From contig NZ_OY782855.1 in the NCBI RefSeq assembly GCF_963678425.1, positions 1,612,001-1,676,000 on the forward strand: a stretch of 64,000 nt of DNA, written 5' to 3'. The position numbers and the translations under genes are program-made. Origin of the DNA: an uncultured Bacteroides sp. GTDB taxonomy: Bacteria; Bacteroidota; Bacteroidia; Bacteroidales; Bacteroidaceae. Below the pieces are notes generated by a model. It did not search any database, had not been told where the DNA came from, and was given only the letters and a program-made list of their open reading frames with translations. Of this stretch, positions 26,291 to 35,484 are shown one piece after another; the first letter of the stretch is position 1; every line of letters begins with the position of its first letter.

Positions 26291-27115
26291 TTATTTATTC
26301 AGCATGATCCCTGAAAGAATACGGCCTGATTTAGTTCCCAGGCGACGTGCAGAAAAGAAACGATCGTGTTGTTCGTATGTGCAGATACCTGATATTTCAA
26401 TATTCTCAGGCAATACTCCGGCACTGGTTAATTGCATGCGGTTGGCTTCCCAGAGATCCACATGATATTTATGTGTATCCTCATTCCATGAAGTAATTTT
26501 CGTCATGTCATACCCTATTTTCTGAAAAGCGTCATACACTTCGTCTCCCACCTCAAAGGCTTCCATGGAAATACTTGGACCAATGGCAGCAATCACATCA
26601 TTTGCATCGGTATTATAGGTCTGTTCCATCAAATCCAGCGTTTGCTTCACGATCTTAGCCACTGTACCTCTCCATCCTGCATGAGCAATACCTATTGCCT
26701 TGTTTACCGGATCATACAATAGAACCGGATCACAATCTGCCGTTGAAACGCAGAGACAATAACCTGGAATATTAGTGATTAAAGCATCTACACCATGTAG
26801 CCTGCGTTGCTGTTCTTCCGTAGAAAGGCTCAAATAGAAAGGGTCTATAGAACGGATTGTGTTACCATGTGTCTGAAACGGGATAACCAACTGTATTGGC
26901 TTAATACCCAGTTTAGAACAAAGTTGGTCCTGATTGCGTTTTACCTTTTCAGGATCATCCCCTGAAAAAGGCGCACAATTAAATGAAGCGAAAGTATCTT
27001 CGCTACAGCCACCGTGACGGGTGGTTACGAAATGAGAAATTTTAGGAATTGAACTAAATTGCTCAAAACCCAAAATTTCCTTATCTTCTGTTAATTCAGT
27101 CATCATTCCTCCCAT
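26291..27115 (-). CDS. pgeF: PgeF/YfiH laccase-domain protein
   Basis: About 271-274 aa. The zinc/copper-site motifs are visible: TRHGGCSE, STADCDPVLLYDP and GIAHAGWRGTV (His and Cys ligands). The E. coli homologue YfiH corrects the peptidoglycan precursor by removing wrongly inserted L-Ser; other members were described as purine-nucleoside phosphorylase or adenosine deaminase-like. The frame begins inside obg: three ATGs (27115, 27106, 27103) are possible, with GGAGG between the first two. The overlap with obg (13 bases at most) indicates coupling. Confidence 0.9.
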   Translation of the reverse strand: MGGMMTELTEDKEILGFEQFSSIPKISHFVTTRHGGCSEDTFASFNCAPFSGDDPEKVKRNQDQLCSKLGIKPIQLVIPFQTHGNTIRSIDPFYLSLSTEEQQRRLHGVDALITNIPGYCLCVSTADCDPVLLYDPVNKAIGIAHAGWRGTVAKIVKQTLDLMEQTYNTDANDVIAAIGPSISMEAFEVGDEVYDAFQKIGYDMTKITSWNEDTHKYHVDLWEANRMQLTSAGVLPENIEISGICTYEQHDRFFSARRLGTKSGRILSGIMLNK

Positions 27116-28251
27116 TCTTCTTCTTCATCCTCGAAAGGCTCTTCTTCTTCCTCTTCATAGGAATATTCAAAGTCTTCATCCTCACCCATTTCCATCAGCT
27201 CGGCCTGTAATTTAGTTACATCCTTGGGACGGTGAACAATACTTTCGATCTTGTTCCCCTCTTTATTCAATTCTTCCCATAGAATATCTTTCAGAGCCGA
27301 AATGCCCAGACCGGTGATTGACGAGATAAACATATGCGGAATTGTATCGGGCAGTGTTTTTTCTATTTCGTCCATCAGTTCCTGATCCAGCATATCACAT
27401 TTGGTAACAGCAAGGATACGTTGCTTATCGAGCATTTCAGGATTGAAGGTGGAAAGCTCGTTGAGCAGGATTTCATATTCTTTTTTAATATCATCCGCAT
27501 CCGCAGGAACCATAAACAGCAAAAGGGAATTTCGCTCAATATGGCGCAGGAAACGGAGTCCCAGCCCTTTTCCTTCACTAGCGCCTTCAATGATACCAGG
27601 TATATCAGCCATCACAAAGGATTTTCCTTCGCGGTAGGATACAATACCCAGATTGGGTTCAAGCGTAGTAAAAGGATAGTTTGCAATCTTAGGTTTTGCA
27701 GCTGACAGAACAGATAACAAAGTAGACTTGCCCGCATTCGGGAAACCTACCAGCCCCACATCGGCCAGCAACTTCAGCTCCATAATTATAGTGAGTTCCT
27801 GCATAGGTTCACCGGGCTGAGCAAAACGAGGAGCCTGACGGGTAGCAGTCTTAAAATGCGAGTTACCCTGTCCTCCCCTACCACCTTTCAGCAGCATTAT
27901 CTCTTGTCCGTGTTCCGTAACATCGCAGATATATTCACCGCTTTCGGAATCGTATACCACGGTTCCGCAAGGAACTTCAATATATTTATCTTCGCCGTCT
28001 TTACCAAAGCTGCGCTGCTTGCCTCCTGATTCCCCGTGCCCGGCCATCACATGACGGTCAAATCTCAGGTGAAGCAGTGTCCAGTAATTACGGTTTCCAC
28101 GTAATATGATATGACCTCCTCTTCCGCCGTCGCCACCGTCGGGTCCGCCGTTAGGGATATACTTTTCTCTACGCATATGCGTAGAACCCCTGCCTCCCTT
28201 GCCGGAGCGGCAATAGATCTTAACGTAGTCAACAAAATTCGATTCAGCCAT
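27103..28251 (-). CDS. obg: Obg-family ribosome-assembly GTPase
   Basis: 382 aa. Glycine-rich Obg fold at the N-terminus (~1-158, GGRGSTHMRREKYIPNGGPDGG), then the G domain with G1 GFPNAGKST, G3 ADIPG and G4 TKCD. A strongly acidic tail of mostly Glu and Asp from ~345 to the end replaces the OCT domain of some relatives. Essential GTPase for late 50S assembly and the stringent response. It is the third gene of the hpt-adk-obg-pgeF-B3/B4 run, 19 bases after adk. Confidence 0.95.
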   Translation of the reverse strand: MAESNFVDYVKIYCRSGKGGRGSTHMRREKYIPNGGPDGGDGGRGGHIILRGNRNYWTLLHLRFDRHVMAGHGESGGKQRSFGKDGEDKYIEVPCGTVVYDSESGEYICDVTEHGQEIMLLKGGRGGQGNSHFKTATRQAPRFAQPGEPMQELTIIMELKLLADVGLVGFPNAGKSTLLSVLSAAKPKIANYPFTTLEPNLGIVSYREGKSFVMADIPGIIEGASEGKGLGLRFLRHIERNSLLLFMVPADADDIKKEYEILLNELSTFNPEMLDKQRILAVTKCDMLDQELMDEIEKTLPDTIPHMFISSITGLGISALKDILWEELNKEGNKIESIVHRPKDVTKLQAELMEMGEDEDFEYSYEEEEEEPFEDEEEEWEE

Positions 28252-28270
28252 AATAATATTTCCTTCTTAA

Positions 28271-28840
28271 TTATAATTTTTCAACAGCAGTAACAATATC
28301 AGCAAAAATGCTTTCCAATGTTCCTAAGCCTTTGATATATTGATATTTTTCTTCTTTCTTATAGTAATCTTTCAATGGAGAAGTCTGAGTGTTGTATACA
28401 ACCAAACGTTTTTTGATTGTTTCCATGTTGTCGTCAGCACGACCACATTCTTCACCACGTTTCAGCAAACGAGTGATCAGTTCTTCTTCTGGAACGTCAA
28501 GATCAAGCATTACAGAAACATCCTGTCCTCTTTCATTAAGCATCACTTTCAATGCCTCAGCCTGAGGAATTGTTCTTGGAAAGCCATCAAAGATAACCCC
28601 TTTGCTTTCTTTCAGATTGTCTAATACACTAGCCAGGATGTCAATAATCAAAGAATCCGGAACCAATTGTCCCTGATCAATGTAACCTTTTGCAGTTTTA
28701 CCAAGTTCAGTATTGTTTTTGATTTCTGCACGAAGTACATCTCCAGTAGAGATATGATTAACACCAAATTTCTTAATTATGAATTCGCTTTGTGTTCCCT
28801 TTCCAGAACCGGGAGCACCAAAAATAACAATGTTCAACAT
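28271..28840 (-). CDS. adk: Adenylate kinase, short form
   Basis: AMP + ATP to 2 ADP. P-loop GAPGSGKGTQ (~8-17), AMP-site segment ISTGDVLRAEI and GFPRTIPQAEAL, and LLKRGEECGRADDN with a short LID. 189 aa, the short type without the zinc-binding LID insertion, normal for Bacteroides. It sits 27 bases after hpt. Confidence 0.96.
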   Translation of the reverse strand: MLNIVIFGAPGSGKGTQSEFIIKKFGVNHISTGDVLRAEIKNNTELGKTAKGYIDQGQLVPDSLIIDILASVLDNLKESKGVIFDGFPRTIPQAEALKVMLNERGQDVSVMLDLDVPEEELITRLLKRGEECGRADDNMETIKKRLVVYNTQTSPLKDYYKKEEKYQYIKGLGTLESIFADIVTAVEKL

Positions 28841-28867
28841 TTCTTTTAACCTATTTATATTTGTAAT

Positions 28868-29404
28868 TTATTCTGCAAGAGTGTATATCTCAGGAAAATT
28901 CCTACCGTATCCATCATAATCCAGTCCATACCCAACAATAAAATCATTGGGAATCCGCATTGCACAATATTTAATATCCAGTTCCACCTGTAGTTTGTCA
29001 GGTTTCACAAGTAAAGTTGCAATATGGATAGCTTTTGGATTTCTTGTACCAAGAGTTTCAAGCAAGCGTTGCATGGTAAGACCCGTATCAACGATATCCT
29101 CGACTATAACTACTGTTTTTCCCTGAATATCTTCCGACAGACCAACAACTTCCTTGATAACACCTGTAGAAGCAACACCTTCATAAGAAGCCAGTTTTAC
29201 AAAAGTCACCTTGCTGGGAATATTGATTTGTTTCATCAAATCGCCGGTAAACATAAAAGAACCGTTGAGAACACTGATAAAAACAGGATCCTCGTCCTTC
29301 AGGTCACGGCTAATCTCATTTGCTACCCGGGTTACTTCCTTTTGAATGCTCTCTGCATCAATAGAAAGAGCAAATGTTTTATCCTTTATCTGAATTGTTT
29401 TCAT
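28868..29404 (-). CDS. hpt: Hypoxanthine phosphoribosyltransferase
   Basis: Purine salvage: hypoxanthine or guanine plus PRPP gives IMP or GMP. PRPP-binding motif VVIVEDIVDTGLTM (~97-110), flexible loop LNGSFMFTGDL, and the terminal FIVGYGLDYDGYGRNFPEIY typical of Hpt. The start at 29404 (MKTIQIKDKTF, 178 aa) is preferred over an ATG 11 codons upstream, because a promoter -7 box would otherwise lie just three bases before the start codon. First gene of the five-gene run, and adk next to it also acts in nucleotide metabolism. Confidence 0.94.
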   Translation of the reverse strand: MKTIQIKDKTFALSIDAESIQKEVTRVANEISRDLKDEDPVFISVLNGSFMFTGDLMKQINIPSKVTFVKLASYEGVASTGVIKEVVGLSEDIQGKTVVIVEDIVDTGLTMQRLLETLGTRNPKAIHIATLLVKPDKLQVELDIKYCAMRIPNDFIVGYGLDYDGYGRNFPEIYTLAE

Positions 29405-29434
29405 AACAATTGTTTTATTATATAATTGAAAGGG

Positions 29435-29442
29435 CAAAAGTA
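29435..29442 (-). promoter_or_regulatory. -7 box for the hpt-adk-obg operon
   Basis: Leftward TACTTTTG, a full match to TAnnTTTG; a CTTG sits 22 bases further up. RNA would start about 25 bases before the chosen hpt start. Confidence 0.55.
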
Positions 29443-29516
29443 CTACTTTTTATGGAAAGGGATGCAAGAATATACCCTCTTTTTCCATAAGTGATTCCAG
29501 TGAAATCTAAAAGTAA

Positions 29517-31055
29517 CTATTTTACTCCATGCATTAACTTCTGCAGCCATTTACACAACAAGAATAATATTACAGCGGAAATTCCAGACATTACAACAAA
29601 TACCATAAAGAAATCGTATAAAGAAACCACCTCAAAGCCTAAGATAACTTTAGATTTGCCTGCCTCCGGATATAAGCCGCTAAGTATACCTGCAAACTTA
29701 TTTGCCGCTGCATTCGAAAGGTACCAAACACCCATCATTAAAGAGGCAAAACGAACCGGAGTTAATCTGTTAACCATAGATAAGCCGATAGGAGACAATG
29801 CCATTTCACCCATTGTATGAATGAAATATAAACCTGTAAGCCAAAGCATACTTACTTTAACACCCGGCTGAAGGTCTTTTACTCCAATGGCGATGAATAA
29901 ATAGCCTAAAGAAAGGAGGAACAAACCTATTGCCTGCTTAGAAGGAGAAGATGGCTCCATTTTTCTCTTGCTCAGGAAACCCCAGATAAACGGCATCACA
30001 AAAGCCAAAGCTACAACAAAAAGAGGATTAAACGCCTGAAAGTAAGAAGCAGGCATTTCCCATCCAAAAATAGAACGGTTTGTTTGTTCATCAGCAAAGA
30101 GAGTAAGTGAAGCACCAGCCTGTTCATAAGCAGCCCAGAAGAAGATTACGAAAAAGGCGATGATATAAATAACAATGATTCGTTCTCTTTCAATTCTTGT
30201 AAGCGAACTGTCGAAAAGGATGTATGCCGGGATACCTATACATGCGGCAAAAATACCGGCACTAATATATTCAGCATCAAAAACCCATTTAAATATGGCA
30301 AACAGAATCACTGTAACTCCGGCAAAGAAAAGAGCTTTCTTTATTGCATCTTCCTTAGAGATAGTTGGCTGTTCTTGTTTATCTTCATCCTTCTTATGTT
30401 TTTGTGCATCCGGTATAATACCAATTTGTTCTCCTGAAGGTGAAACAAGGTATTTATTTTTCTGAGTTTCAAATACTATAATGGTAAACAACACACCGAT
30501 GGCTGCTGCAAGAAATCCCCATTTAAAATCTTCCGGAGTACCAGTATCGCCAAAATACCCACAAACAAGTGGAGCAATAAACGCACCCACATTTATCCCC
30601 ATATAGAAAATTGTGTATGCTGCATCCAGACGACTGTCATTAGGTTCATATAATTGCCCTACCAAAGTAGTAATAGTGGGTTTAAAGAAACCATTTCCAA
30701 AAATAAGAAATCCCAAACCGCCATACATCAGCCAGTGAGACATCTCAACCGAATTTAAGAACGAGGCACTCAGGAATAAAAGGAACTGACCAAGCCCCAT
30801 CATCACAGCTCCCCAGAATACAGAACGTCTGATTCCCCAATATTTATCGGCAACATAACCACCAATCAGCGGAGTAAGGTAAACTAAACCTGTATAACTA
30901 CCATAGATAGACGAAGCAAGAACTTTATCCATCAACAAGGCTTTAGTTAAAAACAAAATGAAGATAGCCCGCATACCGTAGTAACTGAAACGTTCCGCAG
31001 TACCTGTGGCAAAGATGAGGTAAAGACCTTTGGGATGCCCTTTAGAATGACTCAT
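29517..31055 (-). CDS. POT-family peptide:proton symporter (MFS)
   Basis: 512 aa from the ATG at 31055 (MSHSKGHPKGLYLIF); 14 further codons upstream are open but overlap the leader. About 14 membrane segments. The family signature is visible: GTAERFSYYGMRAIFILFLT (E1xxERFxYYG-type motif for proton coupling) and GNGFFKPTITTLVGQLYE. Imports di- and tripeptides. A cytoplasmic charged loop (~230-255, KKDEDKQEQPTISKED) separates the halves. Stand-alone gene with its own promoter. Confidence 0.93.
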   Translation of the reverse strand: MSHSKGHPKGLYLIFATGTAERFSYYGMRAIFILFLTKALLMDKVLASSIYGSYTGLVYLTPLIGGYVADKYWGIRRSVFWGAVMMGLGQFLLFLSASFLNSVEMSHWLMYGGLGFLIFGNGFFKPTITTLVGQLYEPNDSRLDAAYTIFYMGINVGAFIAPLVCGYFGDTGTPEDFKWGFLAAAIGVLFTIIVFETQKNKYLVSPSGEQIGIIPDAQKHKKDEDKQEQPTISKEDAIKKALFFAGVTVILFAIFKWVFDAEYISAGIFAACIGIPAYILFDSSLTRIERERIIVIYIIAFFVIFFWAAYEQAGASLTLFADEQTNRSIFGWEMPASYFQAFNPLFVVALAFVMPFIWGFLSKRKMEPSSPSKQAIGLFLLSLGYLFIAIGVKDLQPGVKVSMLWLTGLYFIHTMGEMALSPIGLSMVNRLTPVRFASLMMGVWYLSNAAANKFAGILSGLYPEAGKSKVILGFEVVSLYDFFMVFVVMSGISAVILFLLCKWLQKLMHGVK

Positions 31056-31095
31056 AAATTTTATATTATTCTTTAATATTTTATTAATTGGATGC

Positions 31096-31103
31096 AAAAG
31101 TAG
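31096..31103 (-). promoter_or_regulatory. -7 box for the peptide transporter
   Basis: Leftward TACTTTTG, full TAnnTTTG match, 41 bases before the transporter ATG. It faces a twin box for the opposite gene about 55 bases away. Confidence 0.55.
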
Positions 31104-31156
31104 TGAATTTGCAGTAGTTTAAAGTTAAACATTCTACTTTTTTATAGGCTTTTTAC

Positions 31157-31164
31157 TACTTTTG
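31157..31164 (+). promoter_or_regulatory. -7 box for the NAD(P)HX repair gene
   Basis: TACTTTTG, full match to TAnnTTTG, 25 bases before the ATG at 31189. The -33 element is not clear. Confidence 0.55.
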
Positions 31165-31188
31165 CGCTACAAAAAAATACAAATAACA

Positions 31189-32712
31189 ATGAAAATACTT
31201 CCAGGCATACAAATCAAACAGTTAGATGCTTATACCATAGAACACGAACCTATTGCCTCCATTGACCTAATGGAGCGTGCAGCCAAAGCTTTAACTGGCG
31301 CTATAATGAAGTACTGGGGAAAGGAAACTCCGGTTGTTGCTTTTGCCGGCCCGGGCAACAATGGCGGCGACGCGTTGGCAGTTTCACGTCTTCTGGCAGA
31401 ACAAGGATATTCAGTGAAAGCTTTCTTGTTTAACACCAGTGAAAACATATCAGAAGATTGTACTTTAAACAAAGAACTCATAGAGGATAACAGTCTGGTA
31501 GAATTCACAGAAGTAACCAGCAAATTTGAGCCACCGGTGCTCAGTAAGGAATGTCTCGTTATCGACGGACTTTTTGGCTCAGGACTCAAGAAAGCACTCT
31601 CTGGAGGCTTTGCAGCAGTAGTAAAATACATCAACGCATCCCCGGCTACAGTCGTTTCTATCGATCTTCCTTCCGGTTTAATGTGCGAAGACAATACATA
31701 TAATATAAAGAACCATATTATTCGCGCATACAGAACGCTATCTTTGCAGTTACCCAAGCTTTCCTTCTTTTTTGCTGAGAATGCAGAATATTTAGGTAAG
31801 TGGGAACTTTTAGACATTCAATTGAGCAAGGAAGGACTACAAGATACTTTTACAACATGGCATCTCACAGAAGAAGATGATGTAAAGAAGCTGATTAAGC
31901 CACGCAAGCGTTTTGATCACAAAGGAAACTTCGGACATGCACTGCTTATTTCCGGATCGTATGGCATGGCGGGAGCCTCTGTTCTGGCAGCAAAGGCTTG
32001 CCTGAGAACAGGTGTAGGAATCCTCACCGCTCATGTGCCATTAAAGAACAACGACATTCTTCAGACATCCGTTCCGGAAGCTATTGTACAACACGACATA
32101 AACGAGAACCAATTTACCACACCTGTTTATCCCGACAGCTATAATGCAGTAGCCATCGGTCCAGGGTTGGGACAATCGGAAGAGACTGCCGCAGCATTGA
32201 TTGAGCAGATCAAGCTTTGTCAGGATCCGATAGTGCTTGATGCTGACGCCCTGAACATTCTTGCCACTCACCGTCACTGCCTGCCCTCCATTCCCCGGGG
32301 CTCCATACTCACTCCTCATCCCAAGGAGTTGGAACGCCTGGCGGGTAAATGCGAAAGTAGCTTCGAACGTCTTTCCAAAGCACGAGATCTTGCTACGAAC
32401 TATAAAATCTACATCGTACTGAAAGGAGCTTACACAGCTATTGCCACCCCCGAAGGTAACTGTTACTTTAATCCCACAGGGAATCCGGGTATGGCCACCG
32501 CAGGTAGCGGAGATGTGCTTACCGGAGTTCTGCTCTCTCTCCTTTCACAAGGATATTCTCCCGAGGAAACTTGCAAACTGGGAGTTTACCTGCACGGATT
32601 AGCCGGCGATCTAGCTAAAGAGAAGCTGGGCGAAAGAGGGTTGCTATCAGGAGACATTGCAGATAATCTGCCATTTGCATGGATAAAATTAGTCAAAGAC
32701 ACTGAGATGTAG
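31189..32712 (+). CDS. nnr: Bifunctional NAD(P)HX epimerase/dehydratase
   Basis: Repairs hydrated NAD(P)H. Start at 31189 (MKILPGIQIKQLDAYTI, 507 aa) because the open codons before it overlap the promoter box. N-terminal epimerase domain (~1-215: FAGPGNNGGDALAVSRLL, VIDGLFGSGLKKAL, SIDLPSGL) and C-terminal ADP-dependent dehydratase domain (~235-500: GNFGHALLISGSYGMAGA, LTPHPKELERLAG, GNPGMATAGSGDVLTGVL). The fusion is common in bacteria. Confidence 0.95.
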   Translation: MKILPGIQIKQLDAYTIEHEPIASIDLMERAAKALTGAIMKYWGKETPVVAFAGPGNNGGDALAVSRLLAEQGYSVKAFLFNTSENISEDCTLNKELIEDNSLVEFTEVTSKFEPPVLSKECLVIDGLFGSGLKKALSGGFAAVVKYINASPATVVSIDLPSGLMCEDNTYNIKNHIIRAYRTLSLQLPKLSFFFAENAEYLGKWELLDIQLSKEGLQDTFTTWHLTEEDDVKKLIKPRKRFDHKGNFGHALLISGSYGMAGASVLAAKACLRTGVGILTAHVPLKNNDILQTSVPEAIVQHDINENQFTTPVYPDSYNAVAIGPGLGQSEETAAALIEQIKLCQDPIVLDADALNILATHRHCLPSIPRGSILTPHPKELERLAGKCESSFERLSKARDLATNYKIYIVLKGAYTAIATPEGNCYFNPTGNPGMATAGSGDVLTGVLLSLLSQGYSPEETCKLGVYLHGLAGDLAKEKLGERGLLSGDIADNLPFAWIKLVKDTEM

Positions 32713-32745
32713 AAGAAAATAATATGTTCTTAGAGAATTATTCTC

Positions 32746-32753
32746 TACATTTG
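32746..32753 (+). promoter_or_regulatory. -7 box for the DUF4831 gene
   Basis: TACATTTG, matching TAnnTTTG, with TATG 19 bases further up. It lies 39 bases before the ATG at 32793. Confidence 0.45.
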
Positions 32754-32792
32754 CGTCAATTATATAGATAAAGTTTAAAACAAAGATTGTAT

Positions 32793-33857
32793 ATGAAAAG
32801 ATCTATAGCATTATTGAGCCTTCTTCTTTCGTTAAACTCGTTTGCACAGACAGATGTTTCACTTTACGGAGGAAAGAATCAGGAATATGGCGTAACATAC
32901 GCACTTCCTAAAAGCGTCATTGAAATTGAAGTAGAGACTGCAAAATCCACTTATACCCCCGGTGAGTTCTGCAAATATGCCGAACGTTATCTGAGACTGA
33001 CTAATATTTCGGATACAAAAGAAGAACATTGGGACTTAACCAGCGTAAAAGCAAAAAGTCTCGGTATCCCCGATCCAGCCAAGACCTACTTTGTAAAGCT
33101 GAAAGATAAAACACTGGCTCCGTTAATGGAACTCACTGAAGATGGAATTATTAAAACAATCAATCTTCCGCTTTCGCCCAAAGCTGTACCGGTTAAAGAG
33201 ATACCGGTTGCCAAAAAGGCAAAGCTCAATGCCCGTGATTACATGACCGAAGAGATTTTAATGGCCGGTTCCAGCGCAAAGATGGCAGAACTTGTGGCTA
33301 AAGAAATCTATAAGGTAAGAGAAAGTAAGAGCGCGCTTCTCAGAGGCGAAGTTGAGAATATGCCTAAAGACGGCGCATCTTTGAAGCTGATGCTGGAAAA
33401 GCTGGACGAGCAGGAACAAGCTATGACAGAGCTATTCTCGGGAACAGTAGAGAAAGAGACAAAGACCTATAAGTTCACCATTGCTCCTACACAAGATATT
33501 ACCAAGGCTGTGGCATTCCGTTTCTCGAAGAAACTGGGCGTTCTTGGAGCCAACGATCTGGGAGGCTCACCGGTATACTATACACTGAAGAATCTGAAAA
33601 CAGTTCCCGAACCGGCACCTGTAACAGGCAAGCCTAAAAAGATTGAAGGCATTGTTTATAACTTACCAGGAAAGGCACATTTCAGTGTGTTCAGCTCACA
33701 GGAAAACCTGTTTGAAGACGATTTCATGATTGCCCAGTTTGGTAATACCGATACATTGACTGAGGAATTGTTTGAAAAGAAATCAGTGGTGAAGGTTACG
33801 TTTAATCCCGCTACCGGAGGTGTTATTAAGGTAGATCGGGAGACTCTTAGTAAATAG
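32793..33857 (+). CDS. DUF4831 family secreted protein
   Basis: 354 aa with signal peptide (MKRSIALLSLLLSLNSFAQ). The opening of the mature part, YGVTYALPKSVIEIEVE and YTPGEFCKYAERYL, is the hallmark of DUF4831, a Bacteroidales periplasmic or outer-membrane-associated family without assigned function. The tail FGNTDTLTEELFEKKSVVKVTF is also characteristic. The annotation start two codons earlier (non-ATG) is not needed. Single-gene unit ended by a bidirectional hairpin. Confidence 0.85.
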   Translation: MKRSIALLSLLLSLNSFAQTDVSLYGGKNQEYGVTYALPKSVIEIEVETAKSTYTPGEFCKYAERYLRLTNISDTKEEHWDLTSVKAKSLGIPDPAKTYFVKLKDKTLAPLMELTEDGIIKTINLPLSPKAVPVKEIPVAKKAKLNARDYMTEEILMAGSSAKMAELVAKEIYKVRESKSALLRGEVENMPKDGASLKLMLEKLDEQEQAMTELFSGTVEKETKTYKFTIAPTQDITKAVAFRFSKKLGVLGANDLGGSPVYYTLKNLKTVPEPAPVTGKPKKIEGIVYNLPGKAHFSVFSSQENLFEDDFMIAQFGNTDTLTEELFEKKSVVKVTFNPATGGVIKVDRETLSK

Positions 33858-33876
33858 CATCTGATAGAGTATTTAT

Positions 33877-33927
33877 ATAAAACCAGCATTCAAGCATATT
33901 TTGATTATACTTGAATGCTGGTTTTAT
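33877..33927. terminator. Bidirectional terminator
   Basis: Perfect 18-bp stem (33877-33894 with 33910-33927) with A-rich and T-rich ends, between the convergent DUF4831 and SGNH genes. Both sides are followed by T-rich sequence in the direction read. Confidence 0.85.
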
Positions 33928-33957
33928 AGTTTTAAATAATATTATCAGACAGTATCT

Positions 33958-34623
33958 TTACTTCAAAATCTTCAGAATCACCTGTTCCATAACCTTATAC
34001 CCTTTCAAGTTAGGATGCACTTCATCATTTTGATATTGAATATTTAATCCCTGTCTTTCGTCAACCATAACCTTATAATAATCAGCATATGCTATTTTGT
34101 TTTGTTTAGCATAGGTTTTAATCTTTTGATTAAGTTCATTTATCTGCTTAACAGATTCTACTTCTTTACGCCATGGATAGCAATAAGCTGGCAACACCGA
34201 ACATAAAACAACTTTGATTTTGTGAGCCTTAGCCAATTCAGCCATTGATACTATATTTTCAAAAATATGCTCTATAGAAATATAACCATTGTTCAATGCA
34301 ATATCGTTTGTACCAGCTAATATAACAACAGCCTGAGGCTTTAGCTGAATAACGTCAGCCTGGAAACGAACAAGCATTTGAGAAGTAACTTGTCCACTGA
34401 TGCCTCGCCCTGCATAACCATTCTTTTTAAAAAATTCAGGATCTTTGTTTTGCCATCCTTCAGTAATAGAGTTCCCCATAAATACAGCTTTAACAGGATG
34501 CTTTACAGTTTTATTAGCTTCAGCATACTTATCAAACTGGGCCCAATCATTCACATTTTGAGCCATCAAAACAGCGCTGCTAATCAACAGCATAAGCAAT
34601 AAAATAATTTTATTTGTTTTCAT
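33958..34623 (-). CDS. SGNH/GDSL hydrolase, secreted
   Basis: 221 aa with signal peptide (to ALMAQ, ~22). SGNH blocks: VFMGNSITEGW (Ser of block I), GRGISGQVTSQM (Gly, block II), VVILAGTNDIA (Asn, block III) and DEVHPNLKGY (Asp/His, block V). Family members are esterases or lipases of the TesA/acetylhydrolase type acting on acyl or acetyl groups of lipids and glycans. The substrate is not evident from neighbours. Confidence 0.93.
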   Translation of the reverse strand: MKTNKIILLLMLLISSAVLMAQNVNDWAQFDKYAEANKTVKHPVKAVFMGNSITEGWQNKDPEFFKKNGYAGRGISGQVTSQMLVRFQADVIQLKPQAVVILAGTNDIALNNGYISIEHIFENIVSMAELAKAHKIKVVLCSVLPAYCYPWRKEVESVKQINELNQKIKTYAKQNKIAYADYYKVMVDERQGLNIQYQNDEVHPNLKGYKVMEQVILKILK

Positions 34624-34713
34624 CGTTACTAGATTTTGTTAGTAAATAAAGAAATAACATTTGCAGTATCTAAATAGCAGGGAGTATTCTTTATTAAATA
34701 TTAACACACTTGA

Positions 34714-34721
34714 CAAAGTTA
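34714..34721 (-). promoter_or_regulatory. Possible -7 box for the SGNH hydrolase
   Basis: Leftward TAACTTTG fits TAnnTTTG, about 90 bases before the ATG. No good -33 element. The rest of the 34624-34929 gap is AT-rich with nothing recognisable. Confidence 0.35.
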
Positions 34722-34929
34722 GTAAATTGTATTAAATCATGATTATCTTTTTGTTATAAATCTTCTATTAAATTTTCGTTTGCATCATACTTATATTCGA
34801 TCTTACACTTGTCGTCCCTTCTGAGACATGTATTTGTATGCCCATTTTCAGATTAGAGTTCGTTTTGTCAGCCTCTTGATCACTATATACTGTCTATATC
34901 ATTATTTAGATAATTTACCAGAATTATAT

Positions 34930-35424
34930 CTACTTACAATATTGTTCTTTATATTCTTTGAGTTTTGCTTTACTATCGCTATTCAAACTTTCATATATTC
35001 TACAGAATAGACTTTTATTATTCTCTATTATTGATTCAACATCAACGTAATATCCTTCGGCATACTCACCATCTACAAAGGGTGATAATTGAAGATATAA
35101 TTTCAAAAAAAGTCCTCTATTTTTTTTTGCATATTTAATTATTAGCAAATCTATCTTACTGAATGATTTATTGATTAACTCACCTTTTTCTGGGTCACTA
35201 AATGAGTAGTAAATCCAGAATTCTTCTTGCGACATCGGTATTGCATTTTGTAATTCATTAATAGACACATATTTACCTGTTGAAAAACGCAGAATAACAT
35301 CATTTATGATTAATTGATAATTACTTCTTGTATTAGTTTGGTAAATAATATTTTTGCTTTTATTGGCATTTATTGAAGATACAATTAGAAATATCGTCAT
35401 TAAAATAAAAATTGTTTGTTTCAT
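34930..35424 (-). CDS. Small secreted protein, candidate immunity protein of the Rhs toxin
   Basis: 164 aa, signal peptide MKQTIFILMTIFLIVSSINA. Mature part is helical-looking and charged, with no recognised family. It starts 60 bases after the Rhs/L,D-transpeptidase-like gene on the same strand. An export signal is what one expects of an immunity protein against a toxin acting on peptidoglycan in the periplasm. Assignment rests on position and signal peptide only. Codon use is AT-rich like the whole Rhs region. Confidence 0.55.
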   Translation of the reverse strand: MKQTIFILMTIFLIVSSINANKSKNIIYQTNTRSNYQLIINDVILRFSTGKYVSINELQNAIPMSQEEFWIYYSFSDPEKGELINKSFSKIDLLIIKYAKKNRGLFLKLYLQLSPFVDGEYAEGYYVDVESIIENNKSLFCRIYESLNSDSKAKLKEYKEQYCK

Positions 35425-35484
35425 AATTTATTATTTTATATGTAAAACATATTTATATACAAAATCTAAAGAAACAACCATATT

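Noticed and set aside
34828..35010. Small rightward frame of 60 codons
   Set aside because: Overlaps the end of the leftward secreted gene, low-complexity F/Y/I-rich, no promoter box.
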